From Methanofollis sp. W23 (GTDB lineage Archaea; Halobacteriota; Methanomicrobia; Methanomicrobiales; Methanofollaceae), in assembly GCF_017875325.1 (NCBI RefSeq), contig NZ_JAGGMN010000001.1:2562140-2626139 (forward strand): a stretch of 64,000 nucleotides of DNA, given 5' to 3'. Below the pieces are notes generated by a model. It was not told the DNA's origin and searched no databases. It was given only the letters and a program-made list of their open reading frames with translations. Position numbers and translations under genes: made by a program. The first letter of the stretch is position 1. The number at the start of each line of letters is the position of its first letter. Shown in pieces: positions 1-10,323 of this stretch.

Positions 1-911
1 TGCCCTGCGGCGCCCTTGACAAGATTGTCGATCGCCGAGACAACGACGACCCGTTCGTCCTGTGCCTCGAACCAGATGTCGCAGAAGTTGCTCCCGCGCA
101 CCGCTGGCAAGGAAGGCTTCTGGAGACGGACAAAGAACTCGTCCTTGTAGAACTCCTGGTAGCGCCCCTCGATCTCCTCCTGGGTGAGGGGTTCGTCTGT
201 GATGATATGGGCGGTGGTGAGGATCCCCCGATTCACCGGGACGAGGTGGGGGGTGAAGAAACAGTGCGCCTTCGACCCGAGACGCCCGAGTTCCTGCTTC
301 ATCTCGGCGAGGTGGCGGTGACTGGTCCACTTATAGGGGGTCACCCCGTCGGCCACATTCGGGTAGTGGGAGGAGGACGAAGGGTTGACACCTGAACCCG
401 AGACGCCGGTCTTCGAGTCATAGATCACATAGCGTGCCTTGTCGGCAAGCGGCGCCGCGGCAAGGGTGGCCCCGGTCGGGAAACATCCGGGGTTTGAGAC
501 AAATTGCTTCCCCTTCACCTCTTCCCGGTGGAGTTCGGGAAGGCCGTACGGTGCCTCAAAATAGTCGGTATGGGTGACGCCGTAGACTTTTTCGTAGACT
601 TCCCTTGGCAGACGGTAGTCGGCAGAGAGGTCGACGACCTTCATCCCCTGTTCCAGGAGCCCGCCGGCATAATGCATCGCGGCGGTATGCGGCACCGCAA
701 GGAAGGCGACGTCGGCGTCGATTTCTTCGACGGCAGGGTTGGTGAAGGTGAGGTCGGTATATCCTGTGAGATGGGGGTGGACCGCGCTGACCGGTCGGCC
801 CTCCTCTTTCCTTGAGGTGGCCATGACCACCTCGGCCGAGGAGTGGCCCTGGAGGAGGCGGATCAACTCGCCGCCTGTATAGCCAGATGCCCCGACAATA
901 GCAACATCCAT
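1..911 (-). CDS. argC: N-acetyl-gamma-glutamyl-phosphate reductase (3' end outside window)
   Basis: The minus-strand frame from the ATG at 911 stays open to the window edge, so the C-terminus is missing. The product starts [20 protein letters not shown], a Rossmann nucleotide-binding loop typical of ArgC. Further on it has [10 protein letters not shown], which contains the catalytic cysteine of the family. ArgC reduces N-acetylglutamyl phosphate to the semialdehyde in cytoplasmic arginine biosynthesis. The intergenic gap to the next gene is only 26 bp, and both genes lie on the same strand, but I see no other arginine genes here. Confidence 0.93.
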   Translation of the reverse strand, partial: MDVAIVGASGYTGGELIRLLQGHSSAEVVMATSRKEEGRPVSAVHPHLTGYTDLTFTNPAVEEIDADVAFLAVPHTAAMHYAGGLLEQGMKVVDLSADYRLPREVYEKVYGVTHTDYFEAPYGLPELHREEVKGKQFVSNPGCFPTGATLAAAPLADKARYVIYDSKTGVSGSGVNPSSSSHYPNVADGVTPYKWTSHRHLAEMKQELGRLGSKAHCFFTPHLVPVNRGILTTAHIITDEPLTQEEIEGRYQEFYKDEFFVRLQKPSLPAVRGSNFCDIWFEAQDERVVVVSAIDNLVKGAAG

Positions 912-937
912 ACAGGACACTATACCGGAGGGAAAAT

Positions 938-1840
938 TTAATGCTTTGGAGTAGCCAGGAGGAGTTCTCCGGCTAACTGTCTGATCTCGTCCCGATTTTC
1001 AAGTCCTTTGAGAAGATCAGGGGGAAGCGCACTCTCCCCGTACTTCGCTCCCACATATGCCCCGCAGATGAAGGCGATGGTGTCAGTGTTCCCGCCGATG
1101 TTGGCCGCGATGTAGAGGAGGTTTTCAGGGTTCTCATACCTGCTGATGAGGAAGAAGGTGATCGGGACGGTCTGGTAGACCGAGACGTCGTTCCCGATCA
1201 CGGTGAGAGCACTCTCAAGACTGATCCCTTCATGTTCGAGTTCGACGGCACGCCTGGTCCGTGTCCCGAACTCGGGGTCTTCGGCCGCCGCAGTCCGCAG
1301 GGCGACGTCGAGGGGGTCTGCGGCAGAACGGAGTGCGGCCGAGAGGAACAGTCCTACAGTCACGGTCCCGGCGAGGGCGGCGGGATGGGTATGGGTGACG
1401 GAGCAGGCCTTTGCAAGTCGTCCTGAGAGTTCGACCTGGTCCGCATATTTGAGGGCGAAGGGGACGGCGAGGGGGATGCATCCGGCGGTATCTGAGTTCA
1501 CGCCGCTCTGGTCGGGTCCGACAGTGACCAGGCGTTCGCAGGCCGCCATCAGCGACCCGTCAGGGAACCTCAGGTCTCCTGAGAGACAGAGGCGCGCGAG
1601 GGCGTCGGCATAATGTCCCTCTGAATAGGTACCTGATGCAAGGAGAGATGTCACGAGGAGCATGACCTGGGTGTCGTCGGTGTACTGTCCGGGGTCGAGT
1701 CTGGCATTTGGGTGCCATTTCCATGGCTTGCGGTAGCCACGGTAGAGGTGCGAGAGGTTCGTGGGGCCACTCTCCCCTGGCATTCCGAGGGCGTCGCCGA
1801 TGGCCGCCCCGAGCAGACATCCCCTGAAACGGTCCAGCAT
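938..1840 (-). CDS. ADP-ribosylglycohydrolase (DraG/ARH-like) family protein
   Basis: The start [19 protein letters not shown] is the classic N-terminus of the ADP-ribosylglycohydrolase fold. The metal-binding signature YTDDTQ follows near residue 55 and GNTDT is near the C-terminus. Such enzymes hydrolyse ADP-ribose from proteins, nucleic acids or small metabolites; the substrate here cannot be told. I chose the ATG at 1840 because a TATA-like TTATTATATC is centred about 26 bp upstream, so the transcript would be leaderless. An in-frame ATG at 1882 would add 14 residues and lies upstream of that TATA box. No partner ADP-ribosyltransferase is visible. Confidence 0.85.
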   Translation of the reverse strand: MLDRFRGCLLGAAIGDALGMPGESGPTNLSHLYRGYRKPWKWHPNARLDPGQYTDDTQVMLLVTSLLASGTYSEGHYADALARLCLSGDLRFPDGSLMAACERLVTVGPDQSGVNSDTAGCIPLAVPFALKYADQVELSGRLAKACSVTHTHPAALAGTVTVGLFLSAALRSAADPLDVALRTAAAEDPEFGTRTRRAVELEHEGISLESALTVIGNDVSVYQTVPITFFLISRYENPENLLYIAANIGGNTDTIAFICGAYVGAKYGESALPPDLLKGLENRDEIRQLAGELLLATPKH

Positions 1841-2089
1841 CAGTGTCCTATTCACCGGGCGATATAATAAGTTCTTCGACATATCTCAGATAATACTGGC
1901 GTCTTACAGAAAAATGATTGAATTCAACTCTGGAAATATCTCTGTGCCGCCTCTCTCTGGCGGAATGCGGGCTATGAAATGGGGCGGGGGAGGATACAGT
2001 CCTGTCCAGAAAATTCGGTGCTGCCTTCCTGCCCCGCTTTCCCTCCCCTGGACGCGGGGGGCGCGCCTCGGGCCTGATCTCAGGTCAGG

Positions 2090-5000
2090 TCAGAGGGAGA
2101 GCACGCGCCTGACCTCAGCAAAGAGTTCATCGATGGGGTAAGGTTTCCTGACCACACCGGCAAAACCGTATTCCTGGTATGCACTCATCACCGGATCAGT
2201 AGAGTAACCGCTTGAGACGATCGCTCTCACTGAGGGGTCAATCTTTCTGAGTTCTGCAATCGCCTCGACCCCTCCCATCCCCCCAGGAACGGTCAGGTCC
2301 ATGATGACAAGATCATATGGGCGGCCTGATTCAGAGGCTGTGATATATTCTCTGACTGCTTCACTCCCTTCAGATGCTGCAGTGACACAATATCCCTCAC
2401 TCTCCAGAAGGGGTACGATCGATGAGAGCACTCCTCTGTCGTCGTCCATGAAGAGGATGCGTGCTTCACGCTTATGGGGACGTTCTCCCTTCTCTCTGTC
2501 GCCTGCGAACTCTCTTTGCCCCTGGGTCGAGGTCGCGGGGAGGTAGACCGTGAAGACCGAACCCTGCAGGCCAGATGCTGCAGTGATGTACCCCCCATGA
2601 TTCCTGACGATCGAACGGACTGTGGCAAGTCCGAGGCCGTACCCGTCCCCCCTGGTGGTAAAGTAGGGGTCAAAGATCCTGGGGAGGTGTTCGGTCGGGA
2701 TTCCTGTGCCAGTATCGGCGACAGAGAGGACGACATACCGTCCTGGCGGCACAGGGCCGTCTTCCTCGACCACCCGATTATGTACGTTGATCTGGATCTT
2801 CCCGCCGTCTGGCATCGCCTGATCGGCGTTGACCGCCAGGTGCTGGATCACCTGGGAGAACTGTGCCTGATCGATACTCACCTGCCAGAGGCCTGGATCA
2901 AAGGCGGCCTCAAAGGAGGACCTGGTCCCCCTGAGAACAAACTCTGCCGTTTCAAGGACCAGAGAGGAAAAATCGAGGGGTTCAACCGTTTCAAGGATCG
3001 GAGCACCCCCTTGTGAGAAGGTGAGGAGCTGCTGGGTGATGGCGCGCGCTTTTTTTACAGTATTCTCCGCCTCTTCCAGATTGGTATCAGGAGAAGACCC
3101 TTCCCTGATCTTCATCCTGGATAGGGTGATATTTCCAAGGACCGAGGTGAGGATGTTGTTGAAGTCGTGGGCGATCCCGCCGGCAAGGAGTCCGATCGAC
3201 TCAAGTTTTTCATTTCTCAGGTACTCCTCCTCCATGGCCTTCTCCATGGTCACGTCCCTGATCGACTCGATCCTTCCCACCACTCTGCCGTCATGGTCGA
3301 CGATGGGGGACGCCGTTGCAGAGAGGTGAAGAGCACGCCCATCTCCGGCATGGAGATCTGCGGTCACGTAGGAATGGATCAGCCCGTCCATACGCCTGGC
3401 CATGGGGTACATCTCCCGCACCTCCTCCTCTCCAGCCTCGGCCATATCGATGAGTATGGGACGCCGTATCCCATAGAATGGGACGGCGTAGGCGTAGTCT
3501 CCTTCTCCCAGGATCTCGTCTTTCCTGATACCACTGAGTTCTTCCATCGCACAGTTCCAGGAGACGACGCGTCCGTCGGTGTCGGTGACCAGGATCGCGT
3601 CTGGGAGATGTTCGATAGTGTTGTTGAGATAACGGTTTGCGACCATCAGTGCCTCTTCTGCTCGCCTGGAGTCGGTGATGTCCCTGATAAAGACGGCAAA
3701 TCCTGTTACTTCACGGTCAGGGCCACTGACCGGAGAGACTCTCACAAGACAGACCTGTTCCTTCCATGTCATCTCCAATTGAGTGGACTTCCCTGACCCT
3801 GCCACAGTGTCGAAAGCCTCGTGCAGTCCCGGGACACATCCCGGACCGGCGATGTCCCCGATCTTCTGACGGATAAAGGTGTTTTTTCTCCTGAATGCGA
3901 GACGGGCCGCTTCGTTGTAGGAGATCACCCGCCCCTTTCGATCAGTGAGAAAGGCGAGGTCAGGGGTTGCATCCAGGAGCGCCCGCGCAGTCTTCTCGCT
4001 CTCCTTGAGGGCCTCTCCGACATGATGGCGCTGGAGTGCGACTGCGGTCTGGTTCATAAAGGCTTCGATAATGTCTGGATTCCTGAGCCTGGGGCTCTCT
4101 TTTGTCAGGACGATTGCAACTCCAAAGACCTGATCTCTTCTGACAAAAGGAATGACATATGTCCCCAAAATCCCGAGTTTCTCCTCAAGGACGGTGCAGA
4201 CGTCAGGGGGACATGTCATGAGCATGGCCTCATGCAGGCCAGGAGCCCTGATGATCCCTCGCTCTGTGGTAATGAGTGTCTCCACCTCGTCGGGGATCAG
4301 GAAACTGGACCCCACCACATCTGACCCCAACGCATTCATATAGGCCGCGCGTTCGGTGTCTTCGGCGAGAACAACCTGTGGGGAGAAGGACCGGTCTTGT
4401 GAACTGTAGGCACTCACGACTACGATACTTCTCCCGGCCAGGGACTGGATCTGCTTCCCGACAAACCCATAGATGTCTGACCCATCGTCCATCTCGACGA
4501 AGGCCATTGCCGTACCAGAAAGGAGGGCGATGTTCCTGGCATAACGTATCTGCTGGCATTCGGCCTCCCTGTCCAGGGTAAGGGCCCTGATGGCAATCAC
4601 GACCCCCTCTGAGAAGGGGGATGTGGGCACGCCAGGTCCCGGGATGACTGATAATTCTACAGGGAATCGTGTGCCGTCTTTTTTAAGACAGATCCCCTGG
4701 CGGTATCCATGACCACGGATGAATCCCCTGATCCAGGACTGTGCGTCCTGAACTGCCGTCACGATCTTGCGGTGGAGTTCGCGTCTGCTCTCAGGGACGA
4801 TGAGGTCGATGAAGTCAGAGCCGAGCACCTCGGACTCTGAGTACCCGAAGATCTCGGTGGCGACGCCGTCCCATGCCGTTACCTTCCCTTCTCTTGAGAC
4901 TGATATGACTGCATGGCGAGAGTCCGGGTGGGGCGGAGCCCCTCCTTGTTCCCTGATCTCTGAACCTACTGAGAGATACTCTACCACTTCCCCATCAGAC

Positions 5001-5683
5001 CCCCTGAGATTCCGCGAGAACCATATGATACGCGCCCGTGTCCCGTCTTTCTTGATCACCTCGGCTTCATAGGGGGAGTTCTCTTCTGGATCGCGAATGA
5101 TCGTCTCGACTATAGGGAGGAGGGACCGTCCGTCTGATTCATACTCGGGGAGGAAGGTCTTGAGAAGTGGTTTTCCCAGGAGTTCTTCAGGGATGTATCC
5201 GAGATAATCAGCGCTCGACCTCTCGATATAGGTGATCCTGAGATCAGGGGTCCATTTCAGGATGATATTCCCTGCATGCCTGGCTTGAATTGAGGGGTCA
5301 AATGATCCCTCCCATCCAAGAAGTCCCTCTTCCTCGAAGGTGTCGAGGATATACTTGGTCCCATGGGAGACGATCCGATGACTCTTCCAGGAGAAAAATT
5401 TCTCTTTGCCTGAGAGGAAACGGCATAGGGTGCCGTCTGGTGCCCCTCCCGGCATCCCGACCCCTCCTCCGGGCAGTACAAGATACTGGAAGAATTGCGA
5501 GGCATCAGAACCCGCAAGAGTGTGGTAGTGTGTGCCGAGGATCCCGGCCATGGAAGGACTGAGATAGACGATCTCTGGGTCATCCGGTCGTGTGACCAGA
5601 GACCCGAAGGGGAGGACGCCCAGGACGATCTCCCATGGGGGGCCATCTTCTTCAGGTCCGCGCTCCTCTTCACCTGGGGGCAT
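2090..5683 (-). CDS. PAS/GAF hybrid sensor histidine kinase with receiver domain
   Basis: This is a 1197-residue cytoplasmic sensor with no membrane segments. It has PAS-like regions at about 20-120, 130-245, 250-370, 570-675 and 685-815, and a GAF-like region at about 380-555. The dimerisation/phosphoacceptor box is GGIAHDFNNIL (His839). The HATPase has its N-box near Asn952 and the G1 box DTGTGIP at 991-997. The C-terminal receiver domain has the acidic triad at 1079-1081, phosphoacceptor Asp1129 and Lys1180. The architecture suits a multi-signal redox or ligand sensor that phosphorylates its own receiver. No separate response regulator or output gene is adjacent. A TATA-like AATTTATAATTT lies near 5768-5778, about 90 bp upstream of the start. 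Confidence 0.93.
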   Translation of the reverse strand: MPPGEEERGPEEDGPPWEIVLGVLPFGSLVTRPDDPEIVYLSPSMAGILGTHYHTLAGSDASQFFQYLVLPGGGVGMPGGAPDGTLCRFLSGKEKFFSWKSHRIVSHGTKYILDTFEEEGLLGWEGSFDPSIQARHAGNIILKWTPDLRITYIERSSADYLGYIPEELLGKPLLKTFLPEYESDGRSLLPIVETIIRDPEENSPYEAEVIKKDGTRARIIWFSRNLRGSDGEVVEYLSVGSEIREQGGAPPHPDSRHAVISVSREGKVTAWDGVATEIFGYSESEVLGSDFIDLIVPESRRELHRKIVTAVQDAQSWIRGFIRGHGYRQGICLKKDGTRFPVELSVIPGPGVPTSPFSEGVVIAIRALTLDREAECQQIRYARNIALLSGTAMAFVEMDDGSDIYGFVGKQIQSLAGRSIVVVSAYSSQDRSFSPQVVLAEDTERAAYMNALGSDVVGSSFLIPDEVETLITTERGIIRAPGLHEAMLMTCPPDVCTVLEEKLGILGTYVIPFVRRDQVFGVAIVLTKESPRLRNPDIIEAFMNQTAVALQRHHVGEALKESEKTARALLDATPDLAFLTDRKGRVISYNEAARLAFRRKNTFIRQKIGDIAGPGCVPGLHEAFDTVAGSGKSTQLEMTWKEQVCLVRVSPVSGPDREVTGFAVFIRDITDSRRAEEALMVANRYLNNTIEHLPDAILVTDTDGRVVSWNCAMEELSGIRKDEILGEGDYAYAVPFYGIRRPILIDMAEAGEEEVREMYPMARRMDGLIHSYVTADLHAGDGRALHLSATASPIVDHDGRVVGRIESIRDVTMEKAMEEEYLRNEKLESIGLLAGGIAHDFNNILTSVLGNITLSRMKIREGSSPDTNLEEAENTVKKARAITQQLLTFSQGGAPILETVEPLDFSSLVLETAEFVLRGTRSSFEAAFDPGLWQVSIDQAQFSQVIQHLAVNADQAMPDGGKIQINVHNRVVEEDGPVPPGRYVVLSVADTGTGIPTEHLPRIFDPYFTTRGDGYGLGLATVRSIVRNHGGYITAASGLQGSVFTVYLPATSTQGQREFAGDREKGERPHKREARILFMDDDRGVLSSIVPLLESEGYCVTAASEGSEAVREYITASESGRPYDLVIMDLTVPGGMGGVEAIAELRKIDPSVRAIVSSGYSTDPVMSAYQEYGFAGVVRKPYPIDELFAEVRRVLSL

Positions 5684-5792
5684 ATGGATGATGGGGGATC
5701 CTGGCTACAAAAAAATATCGAAACGACACCGGATGCTGGAAATAACAATCATCCTGTATAATCCAGGTTAAATTATAAATTTTGGCGAACCC

Positions 5793-6246
5793 GCCCCTGT
5801 AGACTCTGGTACGGGACGGGAGCAGCCTTATCAGGATCGTACAGATAGTGTTCTGGAAACCATGGAAGATCCTCTGGATTGGTGACCTGGCAGGACCGTG
5901 CACGAACTTTGGGCTCAGGCATACAGGATGAACATGATCATGGGTCTCCCGCTCGTGCACTGATCTGGTTCCTTCCTCCTTGGGTGCACGACACCGCGCG
6001 GGGATTACTGAATCGTTGCCCCTGTCTATGCTTGTCGTGTGGGTCCGGGGGGTGGGCCACCCCCCAGCGCGATCAACCGCCTTCCCCCATCTTCTCGCCC
6101 GGGGCTCTGCCCTCGGGCCCCGTGCCCCTGGGATGAAGATAGGGGTGGGAAGGCAGAATATTCCTCGACCTTTTCGTGTGGCGGGGTGTTCGGGGGGCGG
6201 CACGCCCCCCGCCAGAGAGATCCATCCAGAGGATTTCTACAGAGCC
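5793..6246. mobile_element. Dispersed inverted-repeat (MITE-like) element, 454-bp copy
   Basis: The left end is a weak copy of the terminal repeat (GCCCCTGTAGACTC). The right end is strong: GGATTTCTACAGAGCC. The flanking 8-mers are GCGAACCC and GTGAATTC, 5/8 identical with all differences C/T. The interior contains CGCCTTCCCC paired at a distance with GGGAAGGCAG, and a GC-rich tail GGGGGGCGGCACGCCCCCC, as in other copies. It lies between the kinase and flippase genes. No gene is supported inside it. Confidence 0.6.
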
Positions 6247-6299
6247 GTGAATTCAAACCATTCTGTGAAATCAGAGAGATGATATTTGTGATCATTTTC

Positions 6300-6500
6300 A
6301 TTGAGATCATCCCAAACTCTCCAGCCATTCCCTTTTCGGAAGAGAACAATGGATGTAGTGAGGCGTTCCTCCTCTTTTCGTTGCGCAACCATGCATTCAC
6401 ATTCATGCTCTCCCTCGCCTCCGCGCCGGGGCCACGGTTCCCGGATCGCCAGGGTTACGATTGGGGCGGGAAGGCAGAGCGATGTTCGTAACAATGGGTG
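6300..6500. repeat. Fragment of the dispersed intergenic repeat family
   Basis: Near 6308 is the short motif CATCCCAAACTCTCC, found in related forms in five other intergenic gaps. Around 6417-6490 is a degenerate copy of the family core (CGCCGGGGCC and then GATTGGGGCGGGAAGGCAG). No intact element ends were seen. The rest of the gap up to 6553 shows nothing I can name. Confidence 0.45.
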
Positions 6501-6553
6501 CGTTCTCCTGCCGATTTTCATCAGGGTGGCCCTGGAAGAAATTCTTCAGAGTC

Positions 6554-8158
6554 TTAGTACTTATCCAGAGGCGACGACCCCTCTCCCCGGGTCGAAGGCA
6601 ACAAAAATTTTCTGATCTGGGGGGGCAGGAGAGACCCGAAGATGACCCTTTCTTCGTCGGTGAAGAGGCAGCACCAGACGAGCAGGAGATACACCACCCC
6701 GATCGCCCCCGAGATCACCCCGAGTTCAAGCCAGGTCTGGATCGGGACCAGGCGGTCGAGTGCGAAGGCGGTGAGGGTGATGGCGAAGGTGGCTGATGCC
6801 CCCGCGAGAAGGGGCCTGAAGAACGCCTTCACCGGGATGGAGAGCACCTTTGCGGTGTACCATGGCATGAAGATGCTGCTCTTGAGGGTGAAAAAGATCG
6901 CACCGGCGGCCGCGACGCCATAAACCCCCCACCCGGCACCGACCACGAGCCAGAGTGCAAGGAGGACATTTGCAATGCCGAGCGCAATGGTTACAAGTCC
7001 GGGAACCTTCACTCTGGAATACGAGACATTGACATGGTTGAGCGGGAGCACCGCAAGGTTCACTGCCAGGTGAATGGTCAGGAGAGCGAGGAGCGGGGCG
7101 AGACCTGCGTGCTCTGCACCGACCCAGAGGGTCAGGAGTTCGAACCCGAACCCGCAGATGAGTCCGACTGGAAGGGCAAGGGCGAGACCCATACATTTCA
7201 CCGAGGAGAGGGCCATGCGCTTGATCTCTGCAAACATTTCCTTGGCATAATAGATGAAGATCATCGGGGCGAGCACCCCGGCGAGAACGCCGCCCATGGT
7301 CCTGAGGAGAATACTCAAGGTGAGCGCGACGGCATATTCCCCGCCGGCAAATGAACCGAGAAAGATGTTGACGATGATCAGGTCGACCTGGAGGAAGAGC
7401 AGAGACCCGATCTCGTTGACGAGCATCCAGCTCCCGAAGGCCGACATCTCCTTGAGGGTGCCTCTGTGAAAGGATCTGATCCTGACCGCGAGCTGGGGAG
7501 TGAGCACCCGCCAGGCGCCGACCATGAGGAACAGGAGAAAGAAGGAGGTCACAAGATAGGCGACCCCAACATAACCAAGGCGGGGTGAGACCAAAAGGAA
7601 GAGTGCGACGATGAGCCCGACCTCAAGGATACGGCCGAAGGCCTCGACGATGTTGTAGAGGTCCAGGCGGTTGTGAGCAAAGAATGAGACACTGAAGGTG
7701 CTCCCTATCGTCCTGATCAGAAATGAGAGATGGATCCCGAGAAAGAGATAGACGACGTCGGTCAGTTCGCCTGAAGGGACATTGAAGACGGCGTTGACGT
7801 TGAATGCCAGGAGGAAGACGATCGGGACGATCAGGAAGAGGGTGAGCCCGAGGATCCCGAAGAAGGCAGTATTGAAGGTGTTGTTGGCACGGTCATATTC
7901 CTGGCGCTGGAGGTCGACGGTGAGGTAGCGTGCGACCGTGAAATTGAGTGACCGCGTGGCGAGGCCAAGATAGGTCGTGATGGTGATGGCCAGAGGTATA
8001 AGGCCATACGCGGCGATCCCGAGGGTCGAGATGAAGAAGGGTGCGAGCCAGAACCCGGTGACGACATTCACCACAAACAGAAGAATGTTGGAGATCAGGT
8101 TGAGGGGGAACTGCCCCGCAAAACTTCTGCTCACCTCGGTGTGATCATGATCGTCCAT
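6554..8158 (-). CDS. Polysaccharide/lipid-linked oligosaccharide flippase (Wzx/MOP type)
   Basis: The 534-residue polytopic protein has about 12-14 hydrophobic helices, beginning FPLNLISNILLFVVNVVTGFWLAPF. This is the usual size and N-terminal form of prokaryotic MOP-superfamily O-antigen/exopolysaccharide exporters. It probably moves a polyprenyl-linked glycan across the cytoplasmic membrane for S-layer or exopolysaccharide glycosylation. It is encoded next to glycosyltransferase genes, which supports that role. The substrate is not predictable from sequence. The start is the ATG at 8158. Confidence 0.85.
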   Translation of the reverse strand: MDDHDHTEVSRSFAGQFPLNLISNILLFVVNVVTGFWLAPFFISTLGIAAYGLIPLAITITTYLGLATRSLNFTVARYLTVDLQRQEYDRANNTFNTAFFGILGLTLFLIVPIVFLLAFNVNAVFNVPSGELTDVVYLFLGIHLSFLIRTIGSTFSVSFFAHNRLDLYNIVEAFGRILEVGLIVALFLLVSPRLGYVGVAYLVTSFFLLFLMVGAWRVLTPQLAVRIRSFHRGTLKEMSAFGSWMLVNEIGSLLFLQVDLIIVNIFLGSFAGGEYAVALTLSILLRTMGGVLAGVLAPMIFIYYAKEMFAEIKRMALSSVKCMGLALALPVGLICGFGFELLTLWVGAEHAGLAPLLALLTIHLAVNLAVLPLNHVNVSYSRVKVPGLVTIALGIANVLLALWLVVGAGWGVYGVAAAGAIFFTLKSSIFMPWYTAKVLSIPVKAFFRPLLAGASATFAITLTAFALDRLVPIQTWLELGVISGAIGVVYLLLVWCCLFTDEERVIFGSLLPPQIRKFLLPSTRGEGSSPLDKY

Positions 8159-8290
8159 CTGCCCCCCTGCGGAAAAATGGCAGTCTCATACAGGGGATGT
8201 ACGATACCTCTCAGTCACTCCCCCCGGTGGAAGAGATGTGGAAGGTAAATAAATACATTTCTGTCCTCCGTCTGGGCACGGGACTGAGAA

Positions 8291-8302
8291 AAAGTATATA
8301 TG
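8291..8302 (+). promoter_or_regulatory. TATA box of the 8332 glycosyltransferase
   Basis: AAAGTATATATG, preceded by a purine-rich GAGAAA (BRE-like), lies about 40 bp before the ATG at 8332. Transcription would begin near 8320, leaving a very short leader. Confidence 0.55.
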
Positions 8303-8331
8303 TCAGGATGGCAGCCAGAAATGTCTGATGC

Positions 8332-9306
8332 ATGAATCCTGAAGGGGGGGTACCTGGGGTCTCGGTGGTCGTCCCTCTCTATAACAAAGGTCGATATATC
8401 GGGCGGGCACTTCGATCGGTTCTTTCTCAGACGTTCCCCGACTTTGAGGTCATCGTAGTGGATGATGGTTCCACTGACGGGGGTGACCTCCTGGTCGGAG
8501 AGGTGTGTGATCCCAGGGTGAGACTTGTCACCCAGGATAATAGGGGAGTTTCTGCAGCACGCAACCGGGGGGTCAGCGAGGCGCGGGCCGGGTGGATCGC
8601 TTTTCTTGATGCCGATGATGAATGGATGCCTGTGTTTCTTGCGAATGTGATGCGGCTGCGAGAGGTGTTTCCAGGGGCCGGGGCCTATGCCACTGCATGG
8701 ATGAAGGTGGAACAGGAGGGGGGAGAGAGACGACCGGCGACCTACCGGAGGTTGCCCCCCCCGCCGTGGGAGGGATATCTCCCCAGTTATTTTCTTGCCG
8801 CCGCAAATGCTACGCAACCGGTGATCTCGTCGGCGGTGATGGTACCCCGGGAGGTCATCCTTGAGGTCGGGGGGTTCCCTGAAGATGCTCAGGTCGGGGA
8901 AGACCTGACCACCTGGTTCAGGATCGCCCTCACCAGGGAGATTGTCTTCACATGGGAGTATGGGGCGGTCTATCATATGGAGGCGGCAAATCGGACCACA
9001 GAACTGGGGCGAGACCCGTACTGGACCCACAATATCATCGATGAGGCGCGGAAGGCCTTGAAAGAGGATCTGGTCCCTGAGAAGAAAATCTCTGAGGTAA
9101 AGGAGTTTATCGCGGGGAAACAACTCTATCTTGCCGCGTCCATGCTCAACCTGGGAATGCGGATGGAGGCGCAGGAATATTTGAAGGCATGCGTGACCGA
9201 ATCCTTTTCCACAGAAAAGATGCGTCTCTCCCTCCTGGCCGCCCTGCCCACCTGGGCCTATTTTGCCATTTCGGGGGTGCACCAGCGGTCCCGCGGGATG
9301 GAGTGA
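8332..9306 (+). CDS. Family 2 glycosyltransferase (GT-A)
   Basis: The 324-residue cytoplasmic enzyme opens with VSVVVPLYNKGRYIGRALRS and then EVIVVDDGSTDGG, the GT2 nucleotide-sugar binding core. FLDADDEW contains the metal-binding DxD-type motif. The second half (VISSAVMVPREVILEVGGF, then GEDLTTW) matches the acceptor region of processive-like GT2 enzymes. It probably adds a sugar to a lipid-linked glycan later exported by the divergently encoded flippase. Donor and acceptor are unknown. A mobile-element copy begins 10 bp after the stop codon. Confidence 0.9.
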   Translation: MNPEGGVPGVSVVVPLYNKGRYIGRALRSVLSQTFPDFEVIVVDDGSTDGGDLLVGEVCDPRVRLVTQDNRGVSAARNRGVSEARAGWIAFLDADDEWMPVFLANVMRLREVFPGAGAYATAWMKVEQEGGERRPATYRRLPPPPWEGYLPSYFLAAANATQPVISSAVMVPREVILEVGGFPEDAQVGEDLTTWFRIALTREIVFTWEYGAVYHMEAANRTTELGRDPYWTHNIIDEARKALKEDLVPEKKISEVKEFIAGKQLYLAASMLNLGMRMEAQEYLKACVTESFSTEKMRLSLLAALPTWAYFAISGVHQRSRGME

Positions 9307-9316
9307 GGCTTCTTTC

Positions 9317-9488
9317 GGCTCTGTAGAAATCCTCCTGACTCCTCTCAGTGGCGGGGGGGTTGTACTCCCGGTCCCCACGCCGCACGAAAAGGTCGAGGAC
9401 GACAGCACTCGCCCCTGGCGAGAGACAGTGGGAAGGCAGGCGGCATATATTCTCCTCCTCAATAGGGGAGGGGGGATTCTATAAGACC
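9317..9488. mobile_element. MITE-like element, 172-bp copy
   Basis: The left end is GGCTCTGTAGAAATCCTCC and the right end is a worn inverted copy (GGATTCTATAAGACC). The flanks are CTTCTTTC (9309-9316) and CTTCTTTT (9489-9496), identical at 7 of 8 positions, as expected for a target duplication. It lies immediately downstream of the GT2 gene. Confidence 0.75.
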
Positions 9489-9659
9489 CTTCTTTTCAGC
9501 GTTCGAGAAGAGGATTGTGCGGTCTTTGACCTGATCGTGCAGTGGGGGGACTGGGGGTGGCATAGTTCCTGCACAATGATCAGGAGGTGGTCTCTCCACA
9601 GCCCCGGAAGACCTTCTCTCCCCATGTGTCATGTTCTGGTTCTCTGGAAGGCGATCATT

Positions 9660-10310
9660 CTGATCTCCTTTACAGGGGGGAGGGTATTCTCCTCTCTCAC
9701 GCTCGCCTTCCCACTCAGGCCGACGACCTTCACTCTCGTGGTGGACTGGTGCAAGTCTTTGAGACTCCGTTCTGTCGCCAGAGTCCGCGATCGGTGCTCC
9801 CACTCCTTTCGAGAAGGTAAGGACGTCGGCGTTCACCCATCCTTATGGGGGGGGTGAGCCGGATGACATGGAGCCCTGACCGGAGATCGATCCCTGTCTT
9901 GACGGTCTTGAGGGTGTCCCCCCTTCTGGTGATCGGGGCGGTGACGCGGCCGACTTCGGTGCCGTCCACCGAAAGGACGCACTCTTTGCCGTCCTCGGGC
10001 GTGGCGAGATTGAAGACCGCGGTGTACCTCCATGCCTCCGTGATTTTGACGGTGTATTCGAACTATTCGCCTGGATAGGCGTAAGTGGCGGAATGCCGCT
10101 GTTCACGACGATATATTCCTGCTTCACCTCTCCTGCAGTCTCGCGGCTGTCAGTGAATTTGAGAGAGACGGTGTAACGGCCAGGAGAGGTATGGGTATAG
10201 GTATATTCTGCGTCTTTCTAGGTCGAGTAAGAACCCGGTCTCCGTCAAAGTCCCACGCCTATTCAAAAGGGGATGGGGATCGCCTCCAGGGAATCAGGTG
10301 AACCACACAT
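9660..10310 (-). pseudogene. Decayed PKD + CBM6-like C-terminal region of the SGNH hydrolase gene
   Basis: Reading the minus strand across frames recovers a PKD-like domain: AWDFDGD near 10250, then after a frameshift YTYTHTSPGRYTVSLKFTD to about 10090. A CBM6-like half-domain follows: YAYPGE, then a TAG stop, then FEYTVKITEAWRYTAVF to about 9850. The stop sits exactly where the intact CBM6 modules at 12.4-14.2 kb have Trp (PGEWLQY). A further frameshift leads into WVNADVLTFSKG near 9835. Several independent lesions argue for real decay rather than one sequencing error. It lies directly downstream of the SGNH hydrolase on the same strand and was probably once its C-terminal half. Confidence 0.7.
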
Positions 10311-10323
10311 TGAAAGCCCTCTT

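Noticed and set aside
8215-9462. 415-aa minus-strand ORF over the GT2 gene and the 9317 element
   Set aside because: It crosses a repeat element and is antisense to a canonical GT2; no conserved motif.
10060-10075. TAG in the CBM6 remnant as a possible pyrrolysine codon
   Set aside because: The same stretch also has frameshifts, the position corresponds to Trp in intact copies, and no pyrrolysine machinery is in the window.
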